From NCBI GenBank assembly GCA_964348095.1, contig CAYGBK010000062.1:1-21319 (forward strand): a stretch of 21,319 nt of DNA, written 5' to 3'. Positions 1 through 7,275 of this stretch are shown here, piece by piece; positions within the stretch are counted from its first letter, which is position 1; every line of letters begins with the position of its first letter. Position numbers and translations under genes: made by a program. A model generated the notes under the pieces. It did no database searches. It was not told the DNA's origin and was given only the letters and a program-made list of their open reading frames with translations. Source of the stretch: WVXP01 sp964348095 (lineage in GTDB: Bacteria > Desulfobacterota > BSN033 > WVXP01).

Positions 1-8
1 GTCCTAAC

Positions 9-116
9 GAGACTGTCGAAAAAGTCCAATTTTGGCATTTTCGCATAATTGGGTTGTAATAATTTCAAATACTTACAAGTCCAAAAATTGTGATTTTAGG
101 GTTTTTCGACAGTCTC
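9..116. repeat. MITE-like element with perfect 15-bp terminal inverted repeats
   Basis: The bases at 9-23 (GAGACTGTCGAAAAA) are the exact reverse complement of those at 102-116. Between them are 78 AT-rich bases with no reading frame of useful length. The trinucleotide AAC flanks both ends (6-8 and 117-119), which would fit a 3-bp target duplication, although three bases can match by chance. Size, perfect ends and absence of coding content fit a miniature inverted-repeat element mobilised in trans by a transposase that is not in this window. It could instead be a long-stemmed RNA hairpin or a bidirectional terminator; the T-run in the right arm is compatible with that. Confidence 0.6.
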
Positions 117-226
117 AACACAACTAATCACCCTCCATCAGATTTCACAATCTCACAAATTCCTTGCCCTCCAAATGAAAAGAGAATATGCTTCCGTCAA
201 TAAGGAACGCCTGTCTGAAGTCAAAT

Positions 227-487
227 ATGAAAGCCAGGGGGCTAATCCTGCTTCCTTCTCTAGTTTTTCTCCTAGTACCCCTGCCTTAACATTCCCAGGA
301 TGAATGCTACAGATTCAGACTGGTTGTTGATGAGGATGCGCGTTGCCCGACCAAGAACGAGCACGTCAGATTAATTGACGGTGAAACTAATGCCGACATC
401 ATCAAGCAGGGCTATTGGTTCGCTCACACTCCCTCTCCGTTCAAGTACATGGAGGAGTTTTCGAGGGATGAGCGGGAGGCAAGGTAG
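227..487 (+). pseudogene. Small secreted protein, interrupted by an in-frame TAA after the signal peptide
   Basis: An ATG at 227 opens a frame encoding a clear signal peptide: MKAR followed by a Leu/Val/Phe-rich core ending VPLP. TAA at 287-289 stops it after 20 residues. The same frame then stays open for 65 codons to TAG at 485-487 and reads as ordinary soluble protein, with segments such as DECYRFRLVVDEDARCP and TPSPFKYMEEFSRDE. A hydrophobic leader and a charged, non-repetitive mature part in one frame, split by one stop, point to a nonsense mutation (for example CAA to TAA) in a gene for an approximately 86-residue exported protein. I do not recognise the family. Its 3' end overlaps the start of the next gene by 20 bases. 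A sequencing error at the stop is the main alternative. Confidence 0.5.
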
Positions 488-914
488 AATAGGAGAGCGC
501 CGCGGTCGAATTATGAGACGTGATGTGAGAAGCATTGCAAAGAACGTTTATGGCATGACGGTTAGAAACTCTGACAATGGGAAGGTCACAAATCCCAGAG
601 TTGCAGTGCTCCCTGCTTTGCTCGTCCAGGGAGTGCAAATTGTCTATATTTACATGATTTCTATTCCCAGAATTGAATCTCTTATAGTATTTGCCATAGG
701 TCTGACATGGCTCATTCTTCTGCCAGGTCTGGGGCCGGTTATTTATCTTACAATCTGCCAGGCTATCAATATTTATCTTGCCTCACTCGTCGCAGCTAAT
801 GTGCCAAAGGACTCGCTATATATCGTCATTCCTTTGCTCAGCATATTTTTCAGTATTGTGTCGATCATTCTTATGATTAGGGGATTGAAGGTTATTCGTA
901 AACAAAAAAGGTGA
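468..914 (+). CDS. Small multi-pass membrane protein of unknown function
   Basis: The 148-residue product has a basic N-terminus of about 45 residues (many Arg) and then about four hydrophobic segments near residues 45-64, 71-90, 91-110 and 117-138, ending in a basic tail (RKQKR). This predicts an inner-membrane protein with a cytoplasmic N-terminal region. I chose the ATG at 468 because GGAGGAG at 451-457 sits 10 bases upstream. The frame is open back to 375, but that stretch is read in another frame by the upstream broken secreted-protein gene. The overlap with that gene suggests translational coupling in the ancestral arrangement. The family is not recognised. ATG 513 is an alternative start. 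Confidence 0.6.
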   Translation: MSGRQGRIGERRGRIMRRDVRSIAKNVYGMTVRNSDNGKVTNPRVAVLPALLVQGVQIVYIYMISIPRIESLIVFAIGLTWLILLPGLGPVIYLTICQAINIYLASLVAANVPKDSLYIVIPLLSIFFSIVSIILMIRGLKVIRKQKR

Positions 915-1099
915 GATCGAAGTCAGCTGACATTGCGAAACCACTCGACCCAAAAGAAGTCGTAACAACTGAGTAAATAGTAATTGCCAAAATGGTTGAA
1001 ATCTCGGCCCTCACAAATGTTTCCAAGAGTCAAGCAAAGGCAATTAGCATGAAATAGTGTAGCCATTTGGAATAGAATAGGCTTCTCTCATTTTTTTGC

Positions 1100-1127
1100 T
1101 TGACATGTTCTTCTGACGTGCAATAAT
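1100..1127 (+). promoter_or_regulatory. Sigma70-type promoter with extended -10 for the Gly/His-tail protein gene
   Basis: A perfect TTGACA lies at 1100-1105. After a 16-base spacer comes AATAAT at 1122-1127, preceded by TGC, which gives an extended -10 element. Transcription would begin near 1134, about 35 bases before the ATG at 1169. Confidence 0.6.
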
Positions 1128-1168
1128 TCGGTCGACAAAGGAATCCTCGGAAAAAAGGAAAGGATATC

Positions 1169-2191
1169 ATGAAAATTTTTCGCAAGAAAGGCTTTGTGTT
1201 GGTGACTATGCTGATTTTTGTTTCCGCATTCATTCTCTTTGTCGGGGCCATGGAAGAAGAGGCCGCTGCGGACGTGAAAAAACAGGTTGCCACGACCTAT
1301 GGGATACATAAATCGACAGCAGCATCCTCGAGGATGACGCTTCCCCAACCCAAGGATTTACACCGCGCTAAAAATTCGACAAGTATAAACGCCGTCAACG
1401 AATTTAGTGCTCCAGGCAATCCAGAACATAAGCGTATTCCCATCGCCCAGGCATTCCCCAGTGATACCAGTTCGTCTGAAGTGGAAGAGCAGATGGATAA
1501 GTCGAAACGATCTGCATTGGTTGCCACGGAGGAAGAAGTCAGGCACGTTTTGACCAGTTACGCAAACCGATACGCCGAAAAGGATATAGAAGGTTTACTC
1601 GCTCTGTTTTCTTATGCTGCGGTCCGGAATCGGCGAGACGGGTTCGATGACATCAAAAAGCTATACACGGATTTTTTCGATCAAAGCAAGGAACTTCAAT
1701 ATCATCTGAAGGATATGAGGATCGATATCTACAAAAATCTTGTGGACGCACAGGCCCGCTACAGAGTGGATCAGGTATTGAGAAACGGGGAAATTAAGAA
1801 GGTCTGGAAGGGGCAAATCCGTTGGATTCTGGCCAGAGAAGATGGAACCCTAAAAATACGCCATCTCGCTGATTGGGTGGAGAGAACCTTTCTCCATCCG
1901 GAGCTTCCTTATTTTACCGGCGGCCCCGGCTCTATAGTAGGTGCAGCCGCAACTGCCGACGCGGGTGGGGGAGGTGCTCCGGGCTCTCCGGGGAGCGGGC
2001 CTGGTGACGGAAGCGGTGGCGATGGTGATGGCGGAGATGGAGATGGGAACGGCGGAGGGAACGGGCCTGGTGATGGTGGCCAGGGCAATGGTCAAGGCGG
2101 TGGACATGGTGGTGGCCATGGCGGTGGACATGGTGGTGGCCAAGGCGGTGGACATGGTGGTGGCCAAGGCGGTGGTCAAGGCGGCCGTTGA
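1169..2191 (+). CDS. Membrane-anchored NTF2/SnoaL-like protein with Gly/His/Gln repeat tail
   Basis: The 340-residue protein starts with a basic stretch and one hydrophobic segment (residues 8-27), an uncleaved anchor or signal peptide that would place the rest outside the cytoplasmic membrane. A low-complexity linker runs to about residue 118. Residues 120-240 resemble the NTF2-like/SnoaL fold used for binding or as a Cals10-type accessory domain: an N-terminal helix with a YAxxDIEGLLALF pattern, then strand-rich segments ending in a Trp-rich strand and IRHLADWVER. Residues 266-340 are almost entirely Gly with Asp, then Gln and His, finishing as GGGH and GGGQ tetrads. AAAGGA upstream supports the ATG. 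It has its own promoter and no operon partner. Metal binding by the His tail is my inference; cell-surface extension is another possibility. Confidence 0.75.
   Translation: MKIFRKKGFVLVTMLIFVSAFILFVGAMEEEAAADVKKQVATTYGIHKSTAASSRMTLPQPKDLHRAKNSTSINAVNEFSAPGNPEHKRIPIAQAFPSDTSSSEVEEQMDKSKRSALVATEEEVRHVLTSYANRYAEKDIEGLLALFSYAAVRNRRDGFDDIKKLYTDFFDQSKELQYHLKDMRIDIYKNLVDAQARYRVDQVLRNGEIKKVWKGQIRWILAREDGTLKIRHLADWVERTFLHPELPYFTGGPGSIVGAAATADAGGGGAPGSPGSGPGDGSGGDGDGGDGDGNGGGNGPGDGGQGNGQGGGHGGGHGGGHGGGQGGGHGGGQGGGQGGR
2098..2186 (+). repeat. Degenerate tandem repeat encoding GGGH/GGGQ tetrads
   Basis: The 3' end of the gene is built from 12-bp units with the sense GGC GGT GGA CAT or GGT GGT GGC CAA, repeated about seven times with synonymous variation. 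Such coding repeats tend to change length by slippage, so the tail length probably differs between strains. Confidence 0.7.
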
Positions 2192-2275
2192 TGATATGAA
2201 AACCGAGAAAATGAATTTTGGCGACATGGGCCGGTTGACAGTTCCATAGTCACCGGGGTGACAGGGGAGAAGGAT

Positions 2276-2475
2276 CTAAGCCCAACATTCCTTTCCAGTT
2301 TCTATTTTATTGTCGACCCGATTGGCAAATACTCCCTCCAGGCTATTTCGATCCCCAATTACTGCCAGAGATGCTCTAGGTGAAGTTTCAGCTTCAACCC
2401 CTTTTTCTCGGCCTCGGGAAGCATAAGTTCGTCGACTCTCTTCAGAACATCCTCCACCCTCACACCATAGACATT
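2276..2475 (-). pseudogene. Remnant of a sensor histidine kinase (HisKA/HATPase junction), frameshifted
   Basis: Read on the minus strand, one frame (stop at 2359-2361) gives VRVEDVLKRVDELMLPEAE then KKGLKLKLHLEHL. This matches the linker between the dimerisation helix and ATPase domain of histidine kinases, where a typical sequence is a VL..V..L..PEAEKKGI.L.L.L pattern. A second frame (stop at 2276-2278) continues with AVIGDRNSLEGVFANRVDN, matching the kinase pattern GD...L.QV..NL..NAI, including the N-box asparagine. The two fit end to end if one frameshift is placed near 2362-2376. No G-boxes, sensor domain or phospho-accepting His are visible, so this is a decayed fragment. The family call is from pattern memory and needs a profile search. 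Confidence 0.5.
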
Positions 2476-2640
2476 TCTTCTGACCAGGGGAAAAAACCAA
2501 ATATCAGTGTCGAAAAATGACAACATGGGGTTATTTGGGCCTGGAAATGTGGCGCACAAATCGCTTCACCTTTCTGCACTTCTATGCACCTTGATGCACA
2601 CACCCAAAATCCTAACCCGCCAGAACCATTGAAAATAGAA

Positions 2641-2659
2641 GGCCCCAAAAGATGGGGCC
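2641..2659. other. Short GC hairpin without a U-tract
   Basis: GGCCCC at 2641-2646 pairs with GGGGCC at 2654-2659 around a 7-base loop. No run of T follows on either strand, so it is at best a weak terminator or a leftover structure in a 640-bp spacer that otherwise holds only the kinase remnant. Confidence 0.35.
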
Positions 2660-2760
2660 AATCACTCTCAATTGCTAAATCGACGGTCCAATTCCGCCCG
2701 CCGGCCTGGGAAAGATCAAGGAGTTACAGCGTAACCTCTGCAACCCCTTTTCCTACCTCT

Positions 2761-2781
2761 CCGGAACGTGTGACGTTCCGG
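2761..2781 (-). terminator. Hairpin downstream of the minus-strand PilZ gene, no clear U-tract
   Basis: CCGGAACG at 2761-2768 is perfectly complementary to CGTTCCGG at 2774-2781, leaving a 5-base loop. It lies about 50 bases beyond the stop of the minus-strand PilZ gene, where transcript ends are expected. The lack of a T-run makes this a tentative terminator or 3' stabilising structure. Confidence 0.35.
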
Positions 2782-2831
2782 CATCTGGTCAATTGAAATT
2801 TGGCTTTGTCGTGAGTTGGATGGGAGAGCAC

Positions 2832-3230
2832 TTATTCTTCGGATTCCACCTCGGTCTGAATCCAATCAAAGAACTGGTTCATGGCAATTCGGTATGGATT
2901 CTCGATATCTTCAATAGCGATTCCTAATTCAAAGCCTTGATCGTCACAGGGTTTGACATGGATTACTCTTCCTTCGAAAGTGACTAACTTGTCTCTGAGG
3001 GCGATCGTGATATCGAGTCTCTCTCCGGCGTTGACCGGAAAACTGCTTTTCAATCTTATCCCGACCAGGCTGACGTCCATAGACTTGGAAGGTTTCTGCT
3101 CGCATTTCCTACCCTTCTTGTCATAGCGGGTGACCATGGCCGGATAACTCATCCTTAGCCTAACGGAGTTTCTCCTGTTCTGTGATTGGACTTCATCAAT
3201 CAACGTTCTTCTCCCCCCTTTGTCTTTCAT
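2832..3230 (-). CDS. Single-domain PilZ protein (c-di-GMP receptor)
   Basis: The 132-residue protein is almost entirely one PilZ domain, the family that binds cyclic di-GMP and passes the signal to motility, adhesion or exopolysaccharide systems. Both binding motifs are present: RxxxR as R20-NSV-R24, and DxSxxG as D52-V-S-L-V-G57. The beta-barrel strands continue through LDITIALRDKLVTFEGRVIHV to about residue 110, then a C-terminal helix with an acidic end (EVESEE). The start must lie upstream of R20; the ATG at 3230 is the only suitable one, and its ribosome site is poor. It is divergent from another PilZ gene at 3606, with about 375 bp between their starts. It is soluble, with no export signal. 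The downstream target cannot be told from this sequence. Confidence 0.85.
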   Translation of the reverse strand: MKDKGGRRTLIDEVQSQNRRNSVRLRMSYPAMVTRYDKKGRKCEQKPSKSMDVSLVGIRLKSSFPVNAGERLDITIALRDKLVTFEGRVIHVKPCDDQGFELGIAIEDIENPYRIAMNQFFDWIQTEVESEE

Positions 3231-3605
3231 TCAGACCAAAAACAAGAGCCTGCTCCTCATACGTGCACAAAAAACAGGCTTTCCGATCAACTTCAACGTC
3301 CGCTCCGCTCAGCCTATTTCAGTATCCCGTGGGATCATCATGACAATTGCAAACTAGCATCCTCGTGCTGTGCGAGTCAAGTCTTTCTGCGTGGCCAGAG
3401 TCCTCACCCCATTTCTCACATGGACAAAACCGATTTCTACCCTTGCCTCGCCCTTTTTCCATTCCAGATTTTTTGATTCGGATTTGATTTACCACTTGAG
3501 AAATTCTTTTCAACTTTCTTAAAATTTAGGCAAATAAAGGGTACCTATCACACTGTGACTCAGCAGAAGGTTTATTCAAACAGTCAGATACCCAGGAGGG
3601 AACAT
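3231..3605. other. Divergent intergenic region between two PilZ genes
   Basis: This spacer must carry promoters for both flanking genes. On the plus strand, a weak candidate is TTGAGA at 3496-3501 with TTAAAA at 3519-3524 (17-base spacer). The last 100 bases are distinctly AT-rich. I see no convincing gene or strong inverted repeat. Confidence 0.3.
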
Positions 3606-4400
3606 ATGGAAATCTTTAGCCTAGTTTTGTCTATTGTTTCACTGGCCGGCGCCATCTTTGTTTACTACAAGGCAGGGGGGGTAGCCGATGTCAAAGAGCG
3701 AATCCATCACATTGCCTCTTCGGAGGAACTGAAGAAATCCGTCGAATCTCTGAAAGGAGCCGTCGAGACCTTGCGGGAGAAAACAAACGAGGGCATGGCG
3801 AAGCTCAAGGCATTATCAAACAATGAGACAGCAGGAGAAAAGGACACTCTCGAAAGCAAACTGTCGAAAGGGTCCGAGGAGCTGAAAAATCGAATGCGAA
3901 CAGGTGGGAAAAGCCTGCAGAAAGCCTTTCGTAATTCTCTCGCGTGGACTCAGAAGCAGACCAAATCTCTGGCCGAGCTAAAATCAGGACATTCAAAGCA
4001 GTCAGTGGAGGCTGAGCCTAGATCGAATCCGCAGGTTGGCGAAGGAATAATCGCTCGAGGCGAAGGGGACATTGAACGGAGGAAGCACAAGAGAGTTCCA
4101 GTCGATTTCACGGTAACGTATAGCGTCTGGGGGACAACCGTTACAGGCAGGGCGTTGAATGCGTGTAACAAAGGAATGATGGTTGAATCGTCTCTTGATT
4201 TTGCAGTGGCACGGCAGATCTTCGACATCCTTGGCAACAACGGAAATAATCGCCTGCAAGTAGAATTCACATACAAGAAAACCTACCGAACTGAAGCAGA
4301 AATAAGGCACTTCCGTTTGGCTCCAAACGGGCCGTCAAACTACCGATCCGAGGTGGGGTTTTTCATACCAAGGATGCGCCAGGATAACCTAGAGGCGTAA
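3606..4400 (+). CDS. Membrane-anchored coiled-coil protein with C-terminal PilZ domain
   Basis: The 264-residue product starts with one transmembrane segment (residues 5-22). A long Lys/Glu-rich helical region (about 28-130) has heptad-like Leu/Ile/Val spacing, probably a coiled coil. A linker leads into a PilZ domain from about residue 155. The arginine motif RRKHKR is intact (R159, R163). The second motif is NACNKG (185-190), so the usual serine is Cys and the aspartate is Asn, which may lower c-di-GMP affinity. The ATG at 3606 was chosen because AGGAGGG at 3594-3600 lies 5 bases before it and the hydrophobic segment begins there. The frame is open further upstream to 3555 without a ribosome site. 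Likely role: an inner-membrane-tethered c-di-GMP sensor; partner unknown. Confidence 0.75.
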   Translation: MEIFSLVLSIVSLAGAIFVYYKAGGVADVKERIHHIASSEELKKSVESLKGAVETLREKTNEGMAKLKALSNNETAGEKDTLESKLSKGSEELKNRMRTGGKSLQKAFRNSLAWTQKQTKSLAELKSGHSKQSVEAEPRSNPQVGEGIIARGEGDIERRKHKRVPVDFTVTYSVWGTTVTGRALNACNKGMMVESSLDFAVARQIFDILGNNGNNRLQVEFTYKKTYRTEAEIRHFRLAPNGPSNYRSEVGFFIPRMRQDNLEA

Positions 4401-4550
4401 GAGTCACTGGCCGGTAGGATTTGTCATGACCCCGGCAAATACCGTCCTTCGCGCCCATCGGCCGGCGATCGTGTGACCTAAAATTGTTAAATCGACAGAG
4501 CGGTTGAGGGTAGAAGACCCCCTGCCCGGAGGATATTTCACTCCCGCCTG

Positions 4551-4835
4551 CTAGACCTCGGCCATTAACGTATCGAACTCTTCTACCGCTATAGCAGGCG
4601 ACGTGGTGAACGAGATGCCTGTGAGTTTACCGAGGGCAACGGACGCTTTGATTGCCTGTTCTGTGCCTGGGAACATGACGATGCTAACGATATCCACTTC
4701 TCCTAGCAGTTGATATGTCGCGTGAACTTCACCGCCAAACTTCTTAACAAGGTTCACGCATTCCTCGGTACGTTCTGGGCGAATTCCCCGCAGCCCCTCC
4801 ATGGAATACTTACCAAACATGACAAATGTAGCCAT
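4551..4835 (-). CDS. GYD domain-containing protein
   Basis: The 94-residue protein matches the GYD family (PF08734) over its whole length. It opens MATFVMFGKYSMEG, has the central LGEVDIVSIVMFPG segment corresponding to the family's G-[EY]-[YV]-D signature, and ends ASVALGKLTGISFTTSPA then VEEFD. These are small alpha/beta proteins related in fold to dimeric ferredoxin-like barrels, and their biochemical role is unknown. GGGAGGGA lies just before the ATG on the minus strand. It runs convergently into the PilZ gene. A DUF1059 gene on the same strand starts about 660 bp upstream, and a second GYD/DUF1059 pair is found at 14166-14849, so the two families recur together here. Confidence 0.88.
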   Translation of the reverse strand: MATFVMFGKYSMEGLRGIRPERTEECVNLVKKFGGEVHATYQLLGEVDIVSIVMFPGTEQAIKASVALGKLTGISFTTSPAIAVEEFDTLMAEV

Positions 4836-5494
4836 GGCGCTCCCTCCCTTTACAGATCGTGTAGCTTTGAATTGTCAATCCAATCTTCTCGATTCGGCGC
4901 CCTCTTGCCTCGAAGGATGGGCGAGATCAAAAAGAGCAGCCTTTCGATGAGCCTGCCAGGCCCATCGATTCACGGTATGGATACCTCCTCACAAAACTCG
5001 TGCCCATGAGCATGCTTTTGGCCAATTTGGAAATAGTATGTGGGTTGAGAGTCTTGACAATCTTTTCTAAGGAAGCATGCCCACGCAAATAGTGCCCATT
5101 ACTCAGAGGCCAGCGACACGGCAGTGCCTCGCCGGGGCACTTCGGAAATTATGCAATTTCGGTGAGCCCCTCTCATGGCCGACTCCACCGCACCTTGTCT
5201 TTTTCACTCGAGATATGTGTCTACAGGGAAGGGGCTGCTATGAGAAGGAAATCTGAAAACTCAACCGTGAGTGTGAGATCAGAAGACGTGATTCGTTCCC
5301 TTAGGGTATGGTATCCTGCAACTATTCGCGTTCAGGTACGATAGCGAGCGACGTCCGTGCGCCCCTCTTGGTACTCATTCTATCCTGTAACCATTCCCTG
5401 TCAAGAAAAATGTGGGCATCAAAAGCGATAGGTCCCGATTCACCCCATAGATGTTTTCCTATTGATAGAACGAACGCTCCCTTCGCAATCAGGT
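4836..5494. other. Spacer with two adjacent hairpins; no convincing gene
   Basis: The spacer separates the minus-strand GYD and DUF1059 genes. AGTGCC at 5123-5128 pairs with GGCACT at 5136-5141, and immediately after it GAAATT at 5145-5150 pairs with AATTTC at 5155-5160 around a 4-base loop. A TTGACA at 4873-4878 (minus strand) lies 38 bases before the GYD start, but no matching -10 was found. A 59-codon minus-strand frame without a start (5325-5501) is discussed among the findings. Confidence 0.35.
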
Positions 5495-5671
5495 CTACTC
5501 GTTACACATAACTTTACGGGCTTTTTTGACTAACTCTTCTGTCAGTTCATTGATCCCATGCTCTGTTGAGGCATGTTCGGCAACCTTTTTGAGGAGTTCC
5601 TCCTCAGTCTCGGCACGGGCTACCCATTTGCAATCCATTCCCATTTCACTACAAAATATTAACTTTCCCAT
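5495..5671 (-). CDS. DUF1059 family small protein
   Basis: This 58-residue minus-strand gene is short enough to be missed by common length cutoffs. The product begins MGKLIFCSEMGMDCKWVARA and continues ETEEELLKKVAEHASTEHGI. This is the DUF1059 signature (PF06348): C-x2-MGMDC, then an Ala-Glu-Thr-Glu-Glu-Glu helix and a KVAEHA..xHG segment. GAGGGG lies a few bases upstream of the ATG. It has exactly the length of the other copy at 14166-14342 and shares the GMDC, RAETEEE and KVAEHA blocks. The two conserved cysteines (C7, C14) and His residues could hold a metal or be redox active; that is an inference. No biochemical function is known to me for the family. Confidence 0.85.
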   Translation of the reverse strand: MGKLIFCSEMGMDCKWVARAETEEELLKKVAEHASTEHGINELTEELVKKARKVMCNE

Positions 5672-5904
5672 CTCGCACCCCTCATTCTTAAGACGAAAAG
5701 ACGTGTCCTCAAGATCCCCTCCGAACTAACCCCTCTCGTCACACCACCTGAATACGACAGATAAAGACTCCCTTTTTGAAATTTATCATTTAATTAGAAT
5801 CGCTCTCCAGTCTGCCCTTCCGAATCTTCCTGTCGAACTGAGTTTTTCGAATTCCCAATCCCTTTGGCCTCCTTTCCTGTATGATATCGAGCTTCAAACC
5901 ATGC
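5672..5904. other. Spacer, nothing identifiable
   Basis: This stretch between the DUF1059 start and the terminator of the GTPase gene is AT-rich around 5760-5800. It contains no supported reading frame or repeat. It should contain the DUF1059 promoter, which I could not identify. Confidence 0.3.
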
Positions 5905-5931
5905 AAGAAAGCCTGCCCTTTCGGCAGGCTT
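5905..5931 (-). terminator. Rho-independent terminator of the CobW-type GTPase gene
   Basis: AAGCCTGCC at 5909-5917 and GGCAGGCTT at 5923-5931 form a perfect 9-bp stem with a 5-base loop. Read on the minus strand the stem ends in GGCTTTCTT, giving a U-rich tail. It lies about 155 bases beyond the GTPase stop codon on that strand. Confidence 0.6.
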
Positions 5932-6085
5932 GGAATTTCCAGCTTCCCTCACCTTTGAACCTGCAAGCCCCCCATCCAATAGGCCTGACAATCTTTCGCA
6001 CCTAACCCCTACTGGGCCGACAAGAGCTTTTCGCGGTCCTGAGTCAATGCCTCAAGGGTCACAGACCATGGCTGGGGATCTGAGT

Positions 6086-7105
6086 TCAGAGAAGACACCT
6101 CTCCAATTTCCGGATCGTTTCCTCCTTGTTGACCATCCATCCCACGAAGGCCAAACGGGTCTCTTCAACATCAGCCCAGTCGGTCCACTCGCTCTTACCA
6201 CCAACGAAGTTTACCAGGACGGTCCGATCTCGAAAGCGTACCAGTCCTTTCATCCGAAACAATTCCCATGGCAACTCCTCAATGAATCGCCTAAAGCAGA
6301 CTTCATCCAATCTTTCGGTGTGTCGAAAGGAGAATGCGACGTAACCCAGTTCTTTCTCCCCACCCTTGTGGTCGTCGTGTAGATCCGATCCCTTAACACG
6401 GGACCGAGGTGCCTCCTGCTCATCGTTCCAGGCGGACCGGAGATCTGCTCCGAAAAACTGGCCGAGATCTGATCCGGAATCTTTGCGCTGACTATGGGCC
6501 CACAGGGTTTCGGGATCGACCCGGCAATGAGTCGTCGGAACGACCTGGGCGTAAGGAATTGCCTGGTGGATTTCACTCAAAAGACGTGGGATCTCCCCCT
6601 TGGCCAGGGTGTCTATCTTATTGAGGAGGATCAAAGCTGCCTCCTGGAGCTGGCTCAAAAAGAACGAGCCGAAGTAGTCCCGTTGCTCCCAACATTCAGC
6701 CTCCAAGACGGTGATCACTCTATCTATTGTCATCATGTCGCCCAATTCACTGCCCCTAATTGCCTCGATAATTGCGACTGGGTCAGCAACGCCCGTTGGT
6801 TCAATGAGGATCTGTCTGGGTTGGAACTCCTCCAGGATTCTCTCGAGGGTCATCTTGAGATCAACTTTAAGCGTACAGCAGACACAGCCACTGGTGAGCT
6901 CTACCACATCCGAGCGCGCCCCTTTCAAAAGCAGTCCATCGATTCCTACGTCGCCAAATTCATTGACAATAACCACCGTGCCTGACAGGTCAGTCTCCCA
7001 GGAGAGTATCCTCTTTAGAAGTGTGGTTTTTCCGGCACCCAAGAACCCGGTCACGACGATGACCTTGGCCTTCCCGTTTTTCCCAGAAGCGGATAACGTG
7101 CCCAT
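6086..7105 (-). CDS. G3E-family (CobW/COG0523) metal-chaperone-type GTPase
   Basis: The 339-residue protein belongs to the SIMIBI G3E GTPases, which insert or deliver metal ions (Zn, Co, Ni and others) to target proteins at the cost of GTP. Visible motifs are Walker A GFLGAGKTT (20-28), the NEFGDVGID switch region (48-56), the family's metal site GCVCC (C74, C76, C77), EPTG (102-105), the Asp of ITVLEAE region and guanine-specificity NKID (162-165). A His/Asp-bearing insert (HDDH, 243-246) precedes the CobW C-terminal domain (about 253-338). The N-terminal ATG is preceded by a GA-rich tract. It is a single-gene unit with a terminator downstream and a promoter plus terminated leader RNA upstream, so attenuation is possible. 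Which metal it serves cannot be told; the subfamily is not one I can name. Confidence 0.9.
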   Translation of the reverse strand: MGTLSASGKNGKAKVIVVTGFLGAGKTTLLKRILSWETDLSGTVVIVNEFGDVGIDGLLLKGARSDVVELTSGCVCCTLKVDLKMTLERILEEFQPRQILIEPTGVADPVAIIEAIRGSELGDMMTIDRVITVLEAECWEQRDYFGSFFLSQLQEAALILLNKIDTLAKGEIPRLLSEIHQAIPYAQVVPTTHCRVDPETLWAHSQRKDSGSDLGQFFGADLRSAWNDEQEAPRSRVKGSDLHDDHKGGEKELGYVAFSFRHTERLDEVCFRRFIEELPWELFRMKGLVRFRDRTVLVNFVGGKSEWTDWADVEETRLAFVGWMVNKEETIRKLERCLL

Positions 7106-7275
7106 ACGCTCTCTCTCATCGGAAAAAGCTGGGTGGTCTTTTCCTTACCCCTCCAGAACGGGTTCTCGGCCCCGCTTTTTTGAGGACGTGCTCGGTTTAC
7201 CCTGGTGTGGCATCGTGACGCTGAGTATCTGAGATCCCCACATTTAGTAGGTCTAAAAATTTTTGCTACTATATC

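Noticed and set aside
2098..2186. CRISPR-like short repeats
   Set aside because: The repeats are coding, have no unique spacers and encode a Gly-rich tail.
1850..2227. Long minus-strand frame antisense to the Gly-rich tail
   Set aside because: It is a shadow: Ala/Thr/Ile repeats arise from reading GC-rich Gly codons backwards.
3319..3513. Minus-strand 64-codon frame with CPC and CNC motifs
   Set aside because: Its start has a poor ribosome site, the sequence fits no family I know, and it lies in a region expected to hold promoters of two divergent genes.
4849..4878. Minus-strand TTGACA before the GYD gene as a promoter
   Set aside because: The only -10 candidate (TGTAAA) would start transcription inside the ribosome-binding site.
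5162..5344. Plus-strand frame with an ATG at 5240 preceded by a GGAAGGGG stretch
   Set aside because: The 34 residues after the ATG show no recognisable content and the minus strand of the same area is at least as protein-like.
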